From assembly GCA_000016765.1 (NCBI GenBank), contig CP000699.1:5025501-5089500 (forward strand): a stretch of 64,000 nt of DNA, given 5' to 3'. The position numbers and the translations under genes are program-made. Position 1 is the stretch's first letter; each line of letters starts with the position of its first letter. Shown here in pieces: positions 9,204 through 19,199 of the stretch. The notes beneath the pieces were generated by a model. The model was not told the DNA's origin and made no database searches. It saw only the letters and a list, made by a program, of their open reading frames with translations. The DNA comes from Rhizorhabdus wittichii RW1. GTDB taxonomy: Bacteria > Pseudomonadota > Alphaproteobacteria > Sphingomonadales > Sphingomonadaceae.

Positions 9204-10319
9204 ATGAGCATCTCCCGCTACGCCCGGCTCTATTTCCGGCCGACCGCCTTCGTCGCCTCGCCCTTCGGCCATGCCGAGGGCACGGTGGCCCGGCTGGCGG
9301 GCGGACTGGTCTGGTTCTCCGCCTATGAGGTGATCGCCGTCGATGGGGGGCAGCGGGTCGCGACCCGCCATGTGCCCGTCGCGGCGATCGATGCTTTCGT
9401 CGACAGCCTGTCCGGCGAGCAGGCGGAGGACGCGCGGCGGACGATCGCGCGGATCGTGGCGCCGCGCCCGCCGGTCGAACTGGGCGAGCGCGTCCTGCGC
9501 TTCGATCAGCCGCAGGTCATGCTGATCCTCAACATCACGCCCGACAGCTTCTCGGACGGCGGCAACCATCTCGACGACCCCGCCGCCGCGACCGATGGCG
9601 CCTTCGCGGCGGTCGAGGCGGGGGCGGCGATCGTCGATGTCGGCGGGGAGTCGACCCGGCCGGGCGCGCAGCCGGTCTGGGAGGGCGACGAGATCGCCCG
9701 GATCGAGCCGGTGGTGCGGCGGCTGGCGGCGGGCGGGGCGATCGTCTCGATCGACACGCGCAAGGCGGCGGTGATGGCGGCGGCGCTGGCGGCGGGGGCC
9801 GCGATCGTCAACGACGTCTCCGCGCTCGTTTATGACCCGAAGGCGGCTACGCTGCTGGCGCGGCACGATTGCCCGGTCGTGCTGATGCACCATCAGGGCG
9901 ATCCCGAGACGATGCAGCGCGAGCCGCGCTACGGCGACGCGCTGATCGAGGTCTATGACTGGCTGGCGGAGCGGATCGCCTTCGCCGAGGCGGCGGGCAT
10001 CGCGCGCGGCCGGATCATCGTCGATCCCGGCATCGGCTTCGGCAAGAACCTCCGCCACAATCTCCAGATATTGAACGGGCTGGCGCTGTTCCACGGCCTC
10101 GGCTGTCCGCTGCTGCTGGGCGCCAGCCGCAAGCGGATCATCGGCGCGCTGTCGAACGAGGCGCCGGTCGACCAGCGCCTCGGCGGCTCGGTCGCGCTGG
10201 CGCTTCACGGCGCCCAGATGGGCGCGCAGATATTGCGGGTCCACGACGTGCCCGAGACGGTGCAGGCGATCCGGGTGTGGCGCGGGATGCGCGACGAGGC
10301 GTTGACGCCTTCCTTTTGA
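9204..10319 (+). CDS. folP: Dihydropteroate synthase
   Basis: 371 residues. The catalytic TIM barrel begins near residue 106 with MLILNITPDSFSDGG, the pterin/pABA loop 1, followed by VDVGGESTRPGAQ, SIDTRKAAV, NDVSAL, DPGIGFGKNLRHN and LGASRKRIIGAL. It joins p-aminobenzoate to hydroxymethyl-dihydropterin diphosphate in folate synthesis and is the sulfonamide target. About 100 residues at the N terminus precede the barrel and have no counterpart in the E. coli enzyme. The start lies 40 bases after ccrM, so the two may be co-transcribed. Confidence 0.94.
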   Translation: MSISRYARLYFRPTAFVASPFGHAEGTVARLAGGLVWFSAYEVIAVDGGQRVATRHVPVAAIDAFVDSLSGEQAEDARRTIARIVAPRPPVELGERVLRFDQPQVMLILNITPDSFSDGGNHLDDPAAATDGAFAAVEAGAAIVDVGGESTRPGAQPVWEGDEIARIEPVVRRLAAGGAIVSIDTRKAAVMAAALAAGAAIVNDVSALVYDPKAATLLARHDCPVVLMHHQGDPETMQREPRYGDALIEVYDWLAERIAFAEAAGIARGRIIVDPGIGFGKNLRHNLQILNGLALFHGLGCPLLLGASRKRIIGALSNEAPVDQRLGGSVALALHGAQMGAQILRVHDVPETVQAIRVWRGMRDEALTPSF

Positions 10320-10415
10320 CGTCGCCCCTGCGTAGGCAGGGGCCCATGTCTGTCCTCTCCCCGATGGTCAACTGGCTGAGAAGAGACATGGGCCCCTGCC
10401 TGCGCAGGGGCGACG
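10320..10415. repeat. REP/BIME-like inverted pair, possible terminator
   Basis: Two 32-base arms (10320-10351 and 10384-10415) are inverted copies with one mismatch. Each arm itself folds into a hairpin with the stem CCCCTGC/GCAGGGG and a four-base loop. It fills the gap between the convergent folP and parE genes, where it could stop both transcripts. The same architecture recurs at 18434, 24750 and 30645. Confidence 0.85.
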
Positions 10416-10419
10416 CCAC

Positions 10420-12402
<1,983 letters not shown>

Positions 12403-12482
12403 TGCCGGCGACTATAGGACCGCTCGACGCCAAAAGGAAAGTGGCGCCGACACCGATGCGACGATGGCGGCGCGACCTCCGG

Positions 12483-12788
12483 TCAGCCGCAATAGACCTT
12501 CACGACATTGCCCGCCGCGTCGGTCTCGACGTTCAGCCGGTCGGTGCGATAGTCCATCGTCACCGCCTGGCCGGGCGCGATCACGCGCACCGTCTTGGCG
12601 CCGGCCGCGGTGCGGGCCTGTTCGGCGACGGCCTGGCCGTTCTGGCCGACGAAGGCCTCGGCCCGGGCGGGCGCGCAGGCGACCGGCGGCACGGCGTTCG
12701 ATTCAGGCACCGACTGGCCCGGTTCCGACACCGTCGCCGTGCATCCGCCCAGCGCCAGCGCCGACAGCCCGATCACCCATGTCCGCAT
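12483..12788 (-). CDS. I78-type peptidase inhibitor family lipoprotein
   Basis: 101 residues. The N terminus MRTWVIGLSALALGGC is a lipoprotein signal with acylation at Cys16. The mature part matches the I78 inhibitor pattern: a Cys in ACAPARAEAFVGQ, then VRVIAPGQAVTMDYRTDRLNV and a final strand ending near VVKVYCG. Two Cys could form the family disulfide. Members of this family inhibit serine proteases or simply share the fold. AGGGGA lies about seven bases before the ATG. It is 31 bases downstream of gcrA on the same strand. Confidence 0.78.
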   Translation of the reverse strand: MRTWVIGLSALALGGCTATVSEPGQSVPESNAVPPVACAPARAEAFVGQNGQAVAEQARTAAGAKTVRVIAPGQAVTMDYRTDRLNVETDAAGNVVKVYCG

Positions 12789-12819
12789 CGATCTTCCCCT
12801 CGCGATGTTGCGAAAGGGA

Positions 12820-13479
12820 TTATCTGACGCGCGGACCGCCAAAGGGCAAGGGCGGCGGCGGCCGGCGGTCGCGGCGCGGCAGCTGCGCCTGATAGGCGAC
12901 CGAGCAATGCTCGAGGCAATAGGGGAAGCCGGGGTTGATCGGATCGCCGCAGAAATGGAAGTCCGGCTCGCCCGGATGGCCGAGCGGCCATTTGCAGACC
13001 TTGTCGTTGAGTTCGAGCAGGCTGGTCTTGTCCGCCATCTCCGCCGAAGGCTTGGCGGGGACCAGGCGGCGCGGCGGCGCCGGCGGGATCGGGCTGCTCT
13101 GCTCGCCGGGCGACTGGCGCTGGAAACCGCCCGGGCCGATCGAGCGGACGATCGGCTGCGGCGTCGTCGGCGCAGGGGCCGGAGCGGCAGCGGCCGGGGG
13201 CGGCGACACCGGGGCCGGGGCGGGCGTCGGGGCCGGGCGCGGCGGCGGCGCGGCCGCCTTTTCGGGGGCGGGCGTCGCGGCGGCGGCGCTGGCGCCGCCC
13301 GATGCGGCGGCATCGCCGCCCTTCACCGGGGAGGGACGCGCCTCAAGGCCGAGGCGATGGGCCTTGCCGATCACCGCGTTACGGCTGACGCCGCCCAGCT
13401 CGTCGGCGATCTGGCTCGCCGTCATCCCCTGCCCCCACAGGCGCTTGAGCTGGTCTATCCGTTCTTCCGTCCAGGACAT
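12820..13479 (-). CDS. gcrA: Cell-cycle transcriptional regulator GcrA
   Basis: 219 residues. The N-terminal helix-turn-helix (1-45, MSWTEERIDQLKRLWGQG then SASQ-type helix SRNAVIGKAHRLGL) is the GcrA DNA-binding domain that prefers methylated GANTC promoters. A Pro/Ala-rich linker of roughly 85 residues follows. The C-terminal domain (CKWPLGHPGEPDFHFCG ... YCLEHC) is the sigma70/RNA-polymerase-binding part, with Cys/His that look metal-binding. Caulobacter GcrA is about 173 residues, so the extra length is in the linker. Its functional partner ccrM lies 3.7 kb away. Confidence 0.94.
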   Translation of the reverse strand: MSWTEERIDQLKRLWGQGMTASQIADELGGVSRNAVIGKAHRLGLEARPSPVKGGDAAASGGASAAAATPAPEKAAAPPPRPAPTPAPAPVSPPPAAAAPAPAPTTPQPIVRSIGPGGFQRQSPGEQSSPIPPAPPRRLVPAKPSAEMADKTSLLELNDKVCKWPLGHPGEPDFHFCGDPINPGFPYCLEHCSVAYQAQLPRRDRRPPPPLPFGGPRVR

Positions 13480-13553
13480 GCTTTCACCTCGTCTGCGCCC
13501 GCGCCTGGGCGTCCCCAGGCTCTTGCAGGCGGGGCGGGGAGCCGATAGGCGAA

Positions 13554-14387
13554 ATGCCCATGAGCGACCAGCCCAAAAAATTCGTGATTCCCACGCCCGG
13601 CGAGCCGGTGATCCCGTTCTTCAACTGGGGGGGAATGCGCGCCCTCTATGTGAAGGAGGTGAAGCGTTTCTTCAAGGTCCAGCTTCAGACAATCTGGGCC
13701 CCGGCCTTCACCACCCTGCTGTACCTGATCATTTTCACCGTCGCGCTCGGCCGCGGGGGGCGGGAAGTGATGGGGCATCCCTTCGCGACCTTCGTCGCGC
13801 CGGGCCTGATCGTGATGGGCATGATGAACGCCGCCTTCGCCAATTCCAGCTTCTCGCTGCTGGTCGGCAAGATGCAGGGGACGATCATCGATTATCTGAT
13901 GCCGCCCCTGTCGACCGGCGAGATGCTGGCCGCGCTGGTCGGCGCGGCGGTGACCCGCGCTATCCTGGTCGGACTGGCGCTGTGGGTGGCGATGCTGTTC
14001 TGGCCGGGGGTCGACGTGATCCCGGTCCATCCGGCCGCCGTGCTGTGGTTCGGGCTGATGGGATCGATGCTGCTCAGCCTGATCGGGGTGCTCACCTCGA
14101 TCTGGGCGGACAAGTTCGACCATAGCGCCGCGATCCAGAATTTCGTGGTCGGGCCGCTGTCGCTGCTGTCCGGCACCTTCTATTCGATCGAGAACCTGCA
14201 CGGCGTGTTCCAGGCGCTGAGCCACGCCAACCCGTTCTTCTACGTGATCTCGGGCTTCCGCTACGGCTTCATCGGCACCGCCGACTCGCCGGTGCTGATC
14301 GGCGCGATCAGCCTGCTGGTGATCAACCTGCTGCTGGTCTGGGCCAATTATGTGGCGCTCGACCGCGGCTGGAAGATCAAGAGTTGA
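13554..14387 (+). CDS. ABC-2 type transporter permease
   Basis: 277 residues with about six membrane segments in the ABC-2 fold: WAPAFTTLLYLIIFTVALG, the FATFVAPGLIVMGMMNAAF signature, and a last segment near LLVINLLLVWANYV. The PLSLLSGTFYSIENL ... ANPFFYVISGFRYGF region matches the lipid/polysaccharide exporter type. The ATP-binding partner is not next to it and must be encoded elsewhere. It is divergent from gcrA with only 74 bases between them. Confidence 0.87.
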   Translation: MPMSDQPKKFVIPTPGEPVIPFFNWGGMRALYVKEVKRFFKVQLQTIWAPAFTTLLYLIIFTVALGRGGREVMGHPFATFVAPGLIVMGMMNAAFANSSFSLLVGKMQGTIIDYLMPPLSTGEMLAALVGAAVTRAILVGLALWVAMLFWPGVDVIPVHPAAVLWFGLMGSMLLSLIGVLTSIWADKFDHSAAIQNFVVGPLSLLSGTFYSIENLHGVFQALSHANPFFYVISGFRYGFIGTADSPVLIGAISLLVINLLLVWANYVALDRGWKIKS

Positions 14388-14397
14388 TTTTGTTTGA

Positions 14398-14460
14398 GCC
14401 TCAGGCGCCCGGCGCCTGAGGCCCAATCAAAAAAAGCCCCGGCAAGAACCGGGGCTTTTC
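14398..14460. terminator. Double hairpin terminator
   Basis: A near-perfect palindrome GCCTCAGGCGCC / GGCGCCTGAGGC (14398-14422) is followed by AAAAGCCCCGG / CCGGGGCTTTT (14432-14442 with 14449-14459), which has A and T runs on its sides. It lies between two convergent genes and can end transcription both ways. Confidence 0.85.
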
Positions 14461-14463
14461 GGC

Positions 14464-14754
14464 TTACTTGTAGCGGCGGCGGCCATGCTTATCGATGTAG
14501 TATTTCCGGCCGTGGCTATCGCGATAATAGCGGCGTTCCTTGTTGAGGGTGTTGACCAGCGCGCCGCCCGCGCCGCCGATCAGGGCGCCTTCGCCCACCG
14601 ACAGGCCCGGGATCACCGCACCGGCGACCACGCCGCCCGCGGCGCCGATGCCGGCGCCACGCAGAATATGTTCGGCGCTCTGCGCAAAGGCGGGAGCGCC
14701 CGCACCGGCGACCGACAGGGCGGATACCGCCGCAATGATCTTGATCGTCTTCAT
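14464..14754 (-). CDS. Small secreted glycine-zipper protein (copy 1)
   Basis: 96 residues. A signal peptide ends at AGAPAFA before QSAEHILRG. The core is a Gly/Ala-rich zipper, GAGIGAAGGVVAGAVIPGL then GEGALIGGAGG, able to insert in or pack against the outer membrane, and the tail is Tyr/Arg/Lys-rich (HGRKYYIDKHGRRRYK). The ATG at 14754 is supported by GGAAGG upstream. A paralogue lies at 21108-21440. Function is unknown; related zipper proteins are envelope-stress or outer-membrane components. Confidence 0.75.
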   Translation of the reverse strand: MKTIKIIAAVSALSVAGAGAPAFAQSAEHILRGAGIGAAGGVVAGAVIPGLSVGEGALIGGAGGALVNTLNKERRYYRDSHGRKYYIDKHGRRRYK

Positions 14755-14888
14755 GACTACTTCCCTTCCTGCAAACGCGTGCCTGACAAACGTGGTCGCC
14801 CGACATGGGTTCCGCCGTTCACCCGGCGTTGTTTCGTATAGGAAAGGCCAACTGAACGCCCGCTGAAAGCGTCGTTCATCCTGGGGCT

Positions 14889-15887
14889 TCAAACCCAGCC
14901 TTCGAACACCTGGTCGCGCGGGCGGTGGCCGTCGGCCCATTGGCGGATATTGGCGATCACCCGCTCGCCGGTCTCGGCGCGCCCTTCGAAGGTGGCCGAT
15001 CCCATGTGCGGCAGCAGCACGACATTGTCGAGCGCGAGCAGCCGGGGATCGATCGCCGGCTCGTGCGCGAAGACGTCGAGGCCGGCGCCGGCGATCGCGC
15101 CGCGTTCGAGCCGGTCGAGCAGCGCCTCCTCGTCGATGATCGGGCCGCGCGCGGTGTTGATCAGGTAGAGATGCTCGGGCAGCAGCGCGAGCCGCCGCGC
15201 GTCGATGAGGTTCTCGGTCTCGGGCGTGTGCGGGCAGTGGATCGTGACGATGTCGCTGTCGACCAGCAGCCGGTCGAGATCGGGCTCGTAGCGCGCGGCA
15301 AGCTCCTGCTCGACCGCCTCGGGCAGGCGATGGCGGTTGTGATAGCTCACCGTCAGGTGGAACGCGGCGGCGCGGCGGGCGACGGCGCGGCCGATCCGGC
15401 CCATGCCGACGATGCCGAGCCGCTTGCCCGAGACGCGGTGGCCGAGCATCGACGCCGGGCTCCAGCCGGTCCAGCTTCCCGACCGCACCAGCTTCTCGCC
15501 CTCGGCCAGCCGCCGGGGCACCGACAGGATCAGCGCCATCGTCATGTCGGCGGTGTCCTCGGTCAGGACGCCGGGGGTGTTGGTGACGATGACGCCGGCG
15601 GCGCGCGCGGCCTTCAGGTCGATATGGTCGACGCCGTTGCCGAAATTGGCGATCAGTTGCAGCCGGCCCCGGCCCGCCGCGATGACGGCGGCGTCGACAT
15701 GGTCGGTGATCGTCGGGACCAGCACGTCGCAGCGCGCGGCGGCGGCGGCGAGCGCCTGGGGGTTCAGCGCAAGGTCGCCCTCGCTCAGCTCGACGTCGAA
15801 CAGCTCGCTCATCCGCGCCTCGATCTGCGGGGGGAGGCGCCGGGTGACGACCAGCCTGGGACGGCGGGGGCGATCTTGCTTGGCCAT
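14889..15887 (-). CDS. D-2-hydroxyacid dehydrogenase (glyoxylate/hydroxypyruvate reductase type)
   Basis: 332 residues. The NAD(P)-binding Rossmann motif is GKRLGIVGMGRIGRAVARRA (about 155-175). The catalytic Arg lies in LINTARGPIIDEEALL, the Glu in AHEPAIDPRLL and the His in LLPHMGSATFEGR. FGNGVDHIDLKAARAAGVIV marks the substrate domain hinge. It reduces 2-oxo acids such as glyoxylate or hydroxypyruvate to D-hydroxy acids; the precise substrate cannot be read from sequence. Confidence 0.9.
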   Translation of the reverse strand: MAKQDRPRRPRLVVTRRLPPQIEARMSELFDVELSEGDLALNPQALAAAAARCDVLVPTITDHVDAAVIAAGRGRLQLIANFGNGVDHIDLKAARAAGVIVTNTPGVLTEDTADMTMALILSVPRRLAEGEKLVRSGSWTGWSPASMLGHRVSGKRLGIVGMGRIGRAVARRAAAFHLTVSYHNRHRLPEAVEQELAARYEPDLDRLLVDSDIVTIHCPHTPETENLIDARRLALLPEHLYLINTARGPIIDEEALLDRLERGAIAGAGLDVFAHEPAIDPRLLALDNVVLLPHMGSATFEGRAETGERVIANIRQWADGHRPRDQVFEGWV

Positions 15888-16004
15888 GGGCTGTCGCTAA
15901 TCCCGCCCGGCCCCGAGCGCAAGCGGAGCGTCTCGACTCTCGGGCCCGAGGCCCTTGAACCGCGATGGCCGCCCTCTACTATGGCGACAGGAGCCGATTG
16001 GGGA

Positions 16005-16487
16005 ATGATGGTGAAGAAGCTGGGTTGGACGTTGTTGGGGGCTCTGCTGATCGCGGGGGCGGGGGAGGCGCAGGAGCGCCGCGTGCCCTATTGGGCGTCG
16101 ATCGCGACCGGCGACGCGCTGCTCCGCACCGGGCCCGAGCGCACCTATCCCGCCACCTGGCGCTATCGCCGCCGCGACCTGCCGGTGCAGGTGGTGCAGG
16201 TCTACGGCAACTGGCGCCGCATCCGCGAGCAGGACGGGACCGAGGGCTGGATGCTCGCGACGCTGCTGAGCGCGACCCGCACCGCCGTCGTCACCGGCGA
16301 CGCGCCGGCGGAGATGCATGCCGATCCCAGCAGCGGCTCGGGCCTCAACTGGCGCGCCGAGCCCGGCGTCGTCGGCCGCATCAGCAAGTGCGAGAGCGAC
16401 TGGTGCCTGTTCGACGTCGGCGGCAAGCGCGGCTACATCCAGATCGAGCATATCTACGGCGTCGATCCGGGAGAGGTGGTCGAGTGA
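16005..16487 (+). CDS. Secreted SH3-domain protein
   Basis: 160 residues. An N-terminal signal peptide (MMVKKLGWTLLGALLIAGAG) precedes a bacterial SH3 domain: LLRTGPERTYPATWRYRRRDLPVQ, VYGNWRRIREQDGTEGW, and a second half ending in CESDWCLFDVGGKRGYIQ. The repeat of the pattern suggests two SH3-like units that could bind peptidoglycan in the periplasm. The start is chosen at the paired ATGs 16005/16008; an upstream in-frame ATG at 15981 is less likely. Its stop overlaps the GTG of the next gene. Confidence 0.82.
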   Translation: MMVKKLGWTLLGALLIAGAGEAQERRVPYWASIATGDALLRTGPERTYPATWRYRRRDLPVQVVQVYGNWRRIREQDGTEGWMLATLLSATRTAVVTGDAPAEMHADPSSGSGLNWRAEPGVVGRISKCESDWCLFDVGGKRGYIQIEHIYGVDPGEVVE

Positions 16488-17020
16488 GCCTGGGCCCGAC
16501 CATCGAAACGGCGCGGCTCGTCCTGCGCCCGCACCGGATCAGCGACTATGAGGATTGCTGCGCGCTGACCAGCGATCCCGAGGCGGTGCGGATGATCTAC
16601 CAGAACCCGATGAGCCGCGAGGATACCTGGCACCGGCTGCTGCGCTTCGCGGGCCATTGGTCGCTGCTCGGCTACGGCCTGCTGATCGTCGAGGAGAAGC
16701 TGAGCGGCCGGGTGGTCGGGGAGGTCGGCCTCGCCGATTTCCATCGGGGCCTGGGCGATGATTTCGATCCCTTCCCCGAAATGGCCTGGATGATGTCAAC
16801 CGAGGTCCATGGCCGCGGCTATGCGACCGAGGCGGCGCAGGCGGCGCTGCGCTGGATGGAGGTCGCCTTCTCGCCCGATCGCACCGTCTGCATCATCGAT
16901 CCGGCCAACGGGCCGTCGCTGCGCGTGGCCGAGAAGCTGGGCTATCATCCGATCGGCAATGCCGAGTATAAGGGCAAGCCGATCCTCAAGCTGCGGCGCT
17001 TTGCTTCGGCGCACGGGTGA
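16484..17020 (+). CDS. GNAT N-acetyltransferase (RimJ/RimL type)
   Basis: 178 residues. IETARLVLRPHRISDYEDCC is the RimJ/L opening strand, VVGEVGLADFH and MAWMMSTEVHGRGYATEAAQ carry the acetyl-CoA loop, and PANGPSLRVAEKLGYHPIG is the C-terminal signature. It acetylates a protein N terminus or a small amine; the substrate is not visible. The GTG start overlaps the TGA of the SH3 gene (GTGA), so translation is probably coupled. Confidence 0.87.
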   Translation: MSLGPTIETARLVLRPHRISDYEDCCALTSDPEAVRMIYQNPMSREDTWHRLLRFAGHWSLLGYGLLIVEEKLSGRVVGEVGLADFHRGLGDDFDPFPEMAWMMSTEVHGRGYATEAAQAALRWMEVAFSPDRTVCIIDPANGPSLRVAEKLGYHPIGNAEYKGKPILKLRRFASAHG

Positions 17021-17148
17021 TCCGACCGGCGGCGGCCCCGGGCCGTCGCAAAAATTTCGCAGGGCTGTCGGATAAGGGTCGACGGGTTCGTCGTAGCGGC
17101 GTTGGGGCAGGCGGCCCCATCGATCGCATCGTGACGAAGGAGGATGCC

Positions 17149-17619
17149 ATGTCCCGGATTACCCCCTGCCTGTGGTTCAAGGACCAGGCCGAGGAGGCCG
17201 CGCGCTTCTACTGCTCGATCCTGCCCGATTCCCATGTCGACGCCGTCCACCACGCCACCGTCGATTCGCCCGGCCCCAAGGTCGGCGACGTGCTGCTGGT
17301 CGAGTTCACCCTGGCCGGCCAGAAGATGCAGGCGCTCAACGGCGGCATGGACGCCGAATATGGCCTTGCGGTATCGATGTCGTTCGCCGCGCGCGACCAG
17401 GCGGAGCTCGACCGGGTGTGGGACGGGCTGCTGGCCGGCGGCGCCGCGCAGCAGTGCGGCTGGCTCGCCGACCGCTACGGCCTGCACTGGCAGATCGTGC
17501 CCGAGAACATGGGAGCGATCCTCGCGGACCCGGCCAAGTCGAAGGCCGCCACGACCGAAGTGTTCAAGATGGTGAAGATCGACATCGCGACGCTCGAAAA
17601 GGCCGTCGCCAACGCCTGA
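17149..17619 (+). CDS. VOC family protein (PhnB-like)
   Basis: 156 residues, the size of PhnB / 3-demethylubiquinone-methyltransferase-like VOC proteins. ITPCLWFKDQAEEAARFYCS opens the fold, ALNGGMDAEYG lies mid-domain, and WLADRYGLHWQIVPENM is the family ending. The name methyltransferase is historical; no SAM motif is present. The ATG is preceded by AAGGAGG at six bases. The next gene, also a VOC protein, starts 14 bases downstream. Confidence 0.87.
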   Translation: MSRITPCLWFKDQAEEAARFYCSILPDSHVDAVHHATVDSPGPKVGDVLLVEFTLAGQKMQALNGGMDAEYGLAVSMSFAARDQAELDRVWDGLLAGGAAQQCGWLADRYGLHWQIVPENMGAILADPAKSKAATTEVFKMVKIDIATLEKAVANA

Positions 17620-17633
17620 ACGGGAGAGACGAC

Positions 17634-18419
17634 ATGGCCAGCAAATTCTTCTGGTACGAACTGATGACCGATGACCGCGCCGCGGCCGAAGCCTTCTACA
17701 AGGAGGTGATCGGCTGGACGCTGTCGCCCTACGGCCCGGCCGAGGACCCCTATGTGATCGTCGAGGCCGGCGGCCGCGGCGTCGGCGGGATCATGGCGAT
17801 CCCCAAGGAAGCCTGCGACCAGGGCATGAAGCCCTGCTGGGCCGGCTATATCCATGTCGGCGACATCGACGCGGCGGTGGCGAAGGTCCGCGCGGGCGGC
17901 GGCAAGGTCTATCGCGAGCCGCAGATGATCCCGAACATCGGCCGCTTCGCGGTCTGCGCCGATCCCCAGGGCGCGATGTTCAACCTGATGCAGCCCGAGG
18001 GCGAGGACATGCCGCCGGTGCCGATGGGCACGGTCGGCGCGATCGACTGGCACGAGCTGCACAGCAGCGACGGCAAGGCCGGGTTCGGTTTCTACGCCGG
18101 CCAGTTCGGCTGGTCGGCCACCGACGCGCTCGATATGGGGCCGATGGGCACCTATCAGATGTTCGCGATGGAGCCGGTGTCGGGGCCGACCGAATGCGGC
18201 GTCACCGTCGGCGGGATGATGACCGACGCGCAGGCGCCCAATCCCTATTGGACCTTCTATTTCCATGTCGACGACATCGACGCGGCGCAGGGCCGGATCG
18301 CGGCGAACGGCGGCAGCGTGCTGTTCGGCCCGCAGGAGGTTCCGGGCGGCGCCTGGATCATCAACGCGCTCGACCCGCAGGGCGCGATGTTCTCGATCGC
18401 CGGTCCGAAGGCAGGGTGA
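17634..18419 (+). CDS. VOC family protein with two glyoxalase-like domains
   Basis: 261 residues made of two homologous halves. Residues about 1-125 start with FFWYELMTDDRAAAEAFYKE and residues about 135-258 with IDWHELHSSDGKAGFGFYAG. Each half ends in the same kind of strand, ADPQGAMFNLMQ and LDPQGAMFSIAG. Related proteins include glyoxalase/bleomycin-resistance and extradiol-type enzymes; activity unknown. It forms a short operon with the PhnB-like gene upstream. Confidence 0.87.
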   Translation: MASKFFWYELMTDDRAAAEAFYKEVIGWTLSPYGPAEDPYVIVEAGGRGVGGIMAIPKEACDQGMKPCWAGYIHVGDIDAAVAKVRAGGGKVYREPQMIPNIGRFAVCADPQGAMFNLMQPEGEDMPPVPMGTVGAIDWHELHSSDGKAGFGFYAGQFGWSATDALDMGPMGTYQMFAMEPVSGPTECGVTVGGMMTDAQAPNPYWTFYFHVDDIDAAQGRIAANGGSVLFGPQEVPGGAWIINALDPQGAMFSIAGPKAG

Positions 18420-18433
18420 GGGCTGCCTTTGTC

Positions 18434-18527
18434 CGTCATTCCCGCAGAAGCGGGAATCCACGGTCACGGGACGCTATTTGACGCGAGGTGCCGCCGTCCA
18501 TGGATTCCCGCTTTCGCGGGAATGACG
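18434..18527. repeat. REP-like inverted repeat, GTCATTCCCGC family
   Basis: Arms of 27 bases at 18434-18460 and 18501-18527 are inverted copies with one mismatch. Each arm is also a hairpin, ATTCCCGC with GCGGGAAT around a four-base loop. Its sequence is the same family as the element at 30645-30741. Confidence 0.87.
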
Positions 18528-18568
18528 ATGGTTGTTGGTGGCTGTCTGGCCCGATTAGGGCGGGTCGA

Positions 18569-19168
18569 TCAGCTATAGTTGAAACTGATGCTGATCCGGT
18601 CGCCCTTGGCTGTGCTGGGCGGCACCTCGTGGCGCAGCCAGCTTTCCCAGAGCAGGACCATGCCGGGCTTCGGCTCGGCATAGACGAAGCTGCGGCTGTC
18701 CTCGGGCGCGTCGGGGGTGCGCGGCGGGGCGGCCATCATCAGCGGCAGGCGCGGGTCCTCCAGCTTCAGCCCGCCCGATCCCGGCGGCACGCAGACGTAG
18801 AAGGTGCCGGAGATCACGCTGTGCGGGTGGATATGGCCCGAATGGGTCGCGCCCGGCTTCATCAGGTTGACCCACAGGCTGTCGAGCCGGAGCCGGCGGC
18901 CGAGGTCGAGATGCGACTCCTCGGCGAAGCGGCGGACATGGCCGTTGAGCAGCTTCACGAGATCGGCGATCACCGGATCGCGCGCGGGCAGGTCGTTGAG
19001 CGACGCATAGGAGGTGTAGCCGCGATAGCCGTGCGCCTTCGACCAGCCCTGGCCCGCGCGGTCATCCGTCGCGAGCATGCGGACCGAGTCCTCCAGCTCC
19101 TCGATCAGCGCGGGATTGTCGATCATCGCCTCGTAGAGGCGGGTGACGAAGAGGGTGCGGATGGCCAT
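18569..19168 (-). CDS. TIGR02466-type putative 2OG-Fe(II) oxygenase
   Basis: 199 residues. It begins with the family-typical LFVTRLYEAMI and has GYTSYASLNDLP in the first third. The jelly-roll core shows GATHSGHIHPHSVISGTFYV (candidate HxH/D iron ligands) and a distal LRHEVPPS that would give the second His. It ends DRISISFNYS. The family is predicted to hydroxylate an unknown substrate with 2-oxoglutarate and iron. The start at 19168 follows family length; the frame is open further upstream. Confidence 0.8.
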   Translation of the reverse strand: MAIRTLFVTRLYEAMIDNPALIEELEDSVRMLATDDRAGQGWSKAHGYRGYTSYASLNDLPARDPVIADLVKLLNGHVRRFAEESHLDLGRRLRLDSLWVNLMKPGATHSGHIHPHSVISGTFYVCVPPGSGGLKLEDPRLPLMMAAPPRTPDAPEDSRSFVYAEPKPGMVLLWESWLRHEVPPSTAKGDRISISFNYS

Positions 19169-19199
19169 GCGTCGCCCCAAGCATGGGCGCGGGCGCAGT

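Noticed and set aside
10320-10415. Insertion sequence ends
   Set aside because: The inverted repeats enclose only 32 bases without coding capacity; a REP/BIME-type element or terminator explains them better.
15965-16483. N-terminal extension of the RimJ/L acetyltransferase frame
   Set aside because: The stretch overlaps the SH3-domain gene in another frame and has no acetyltransferase similarity; the GTG at 16484 starts the family domain.
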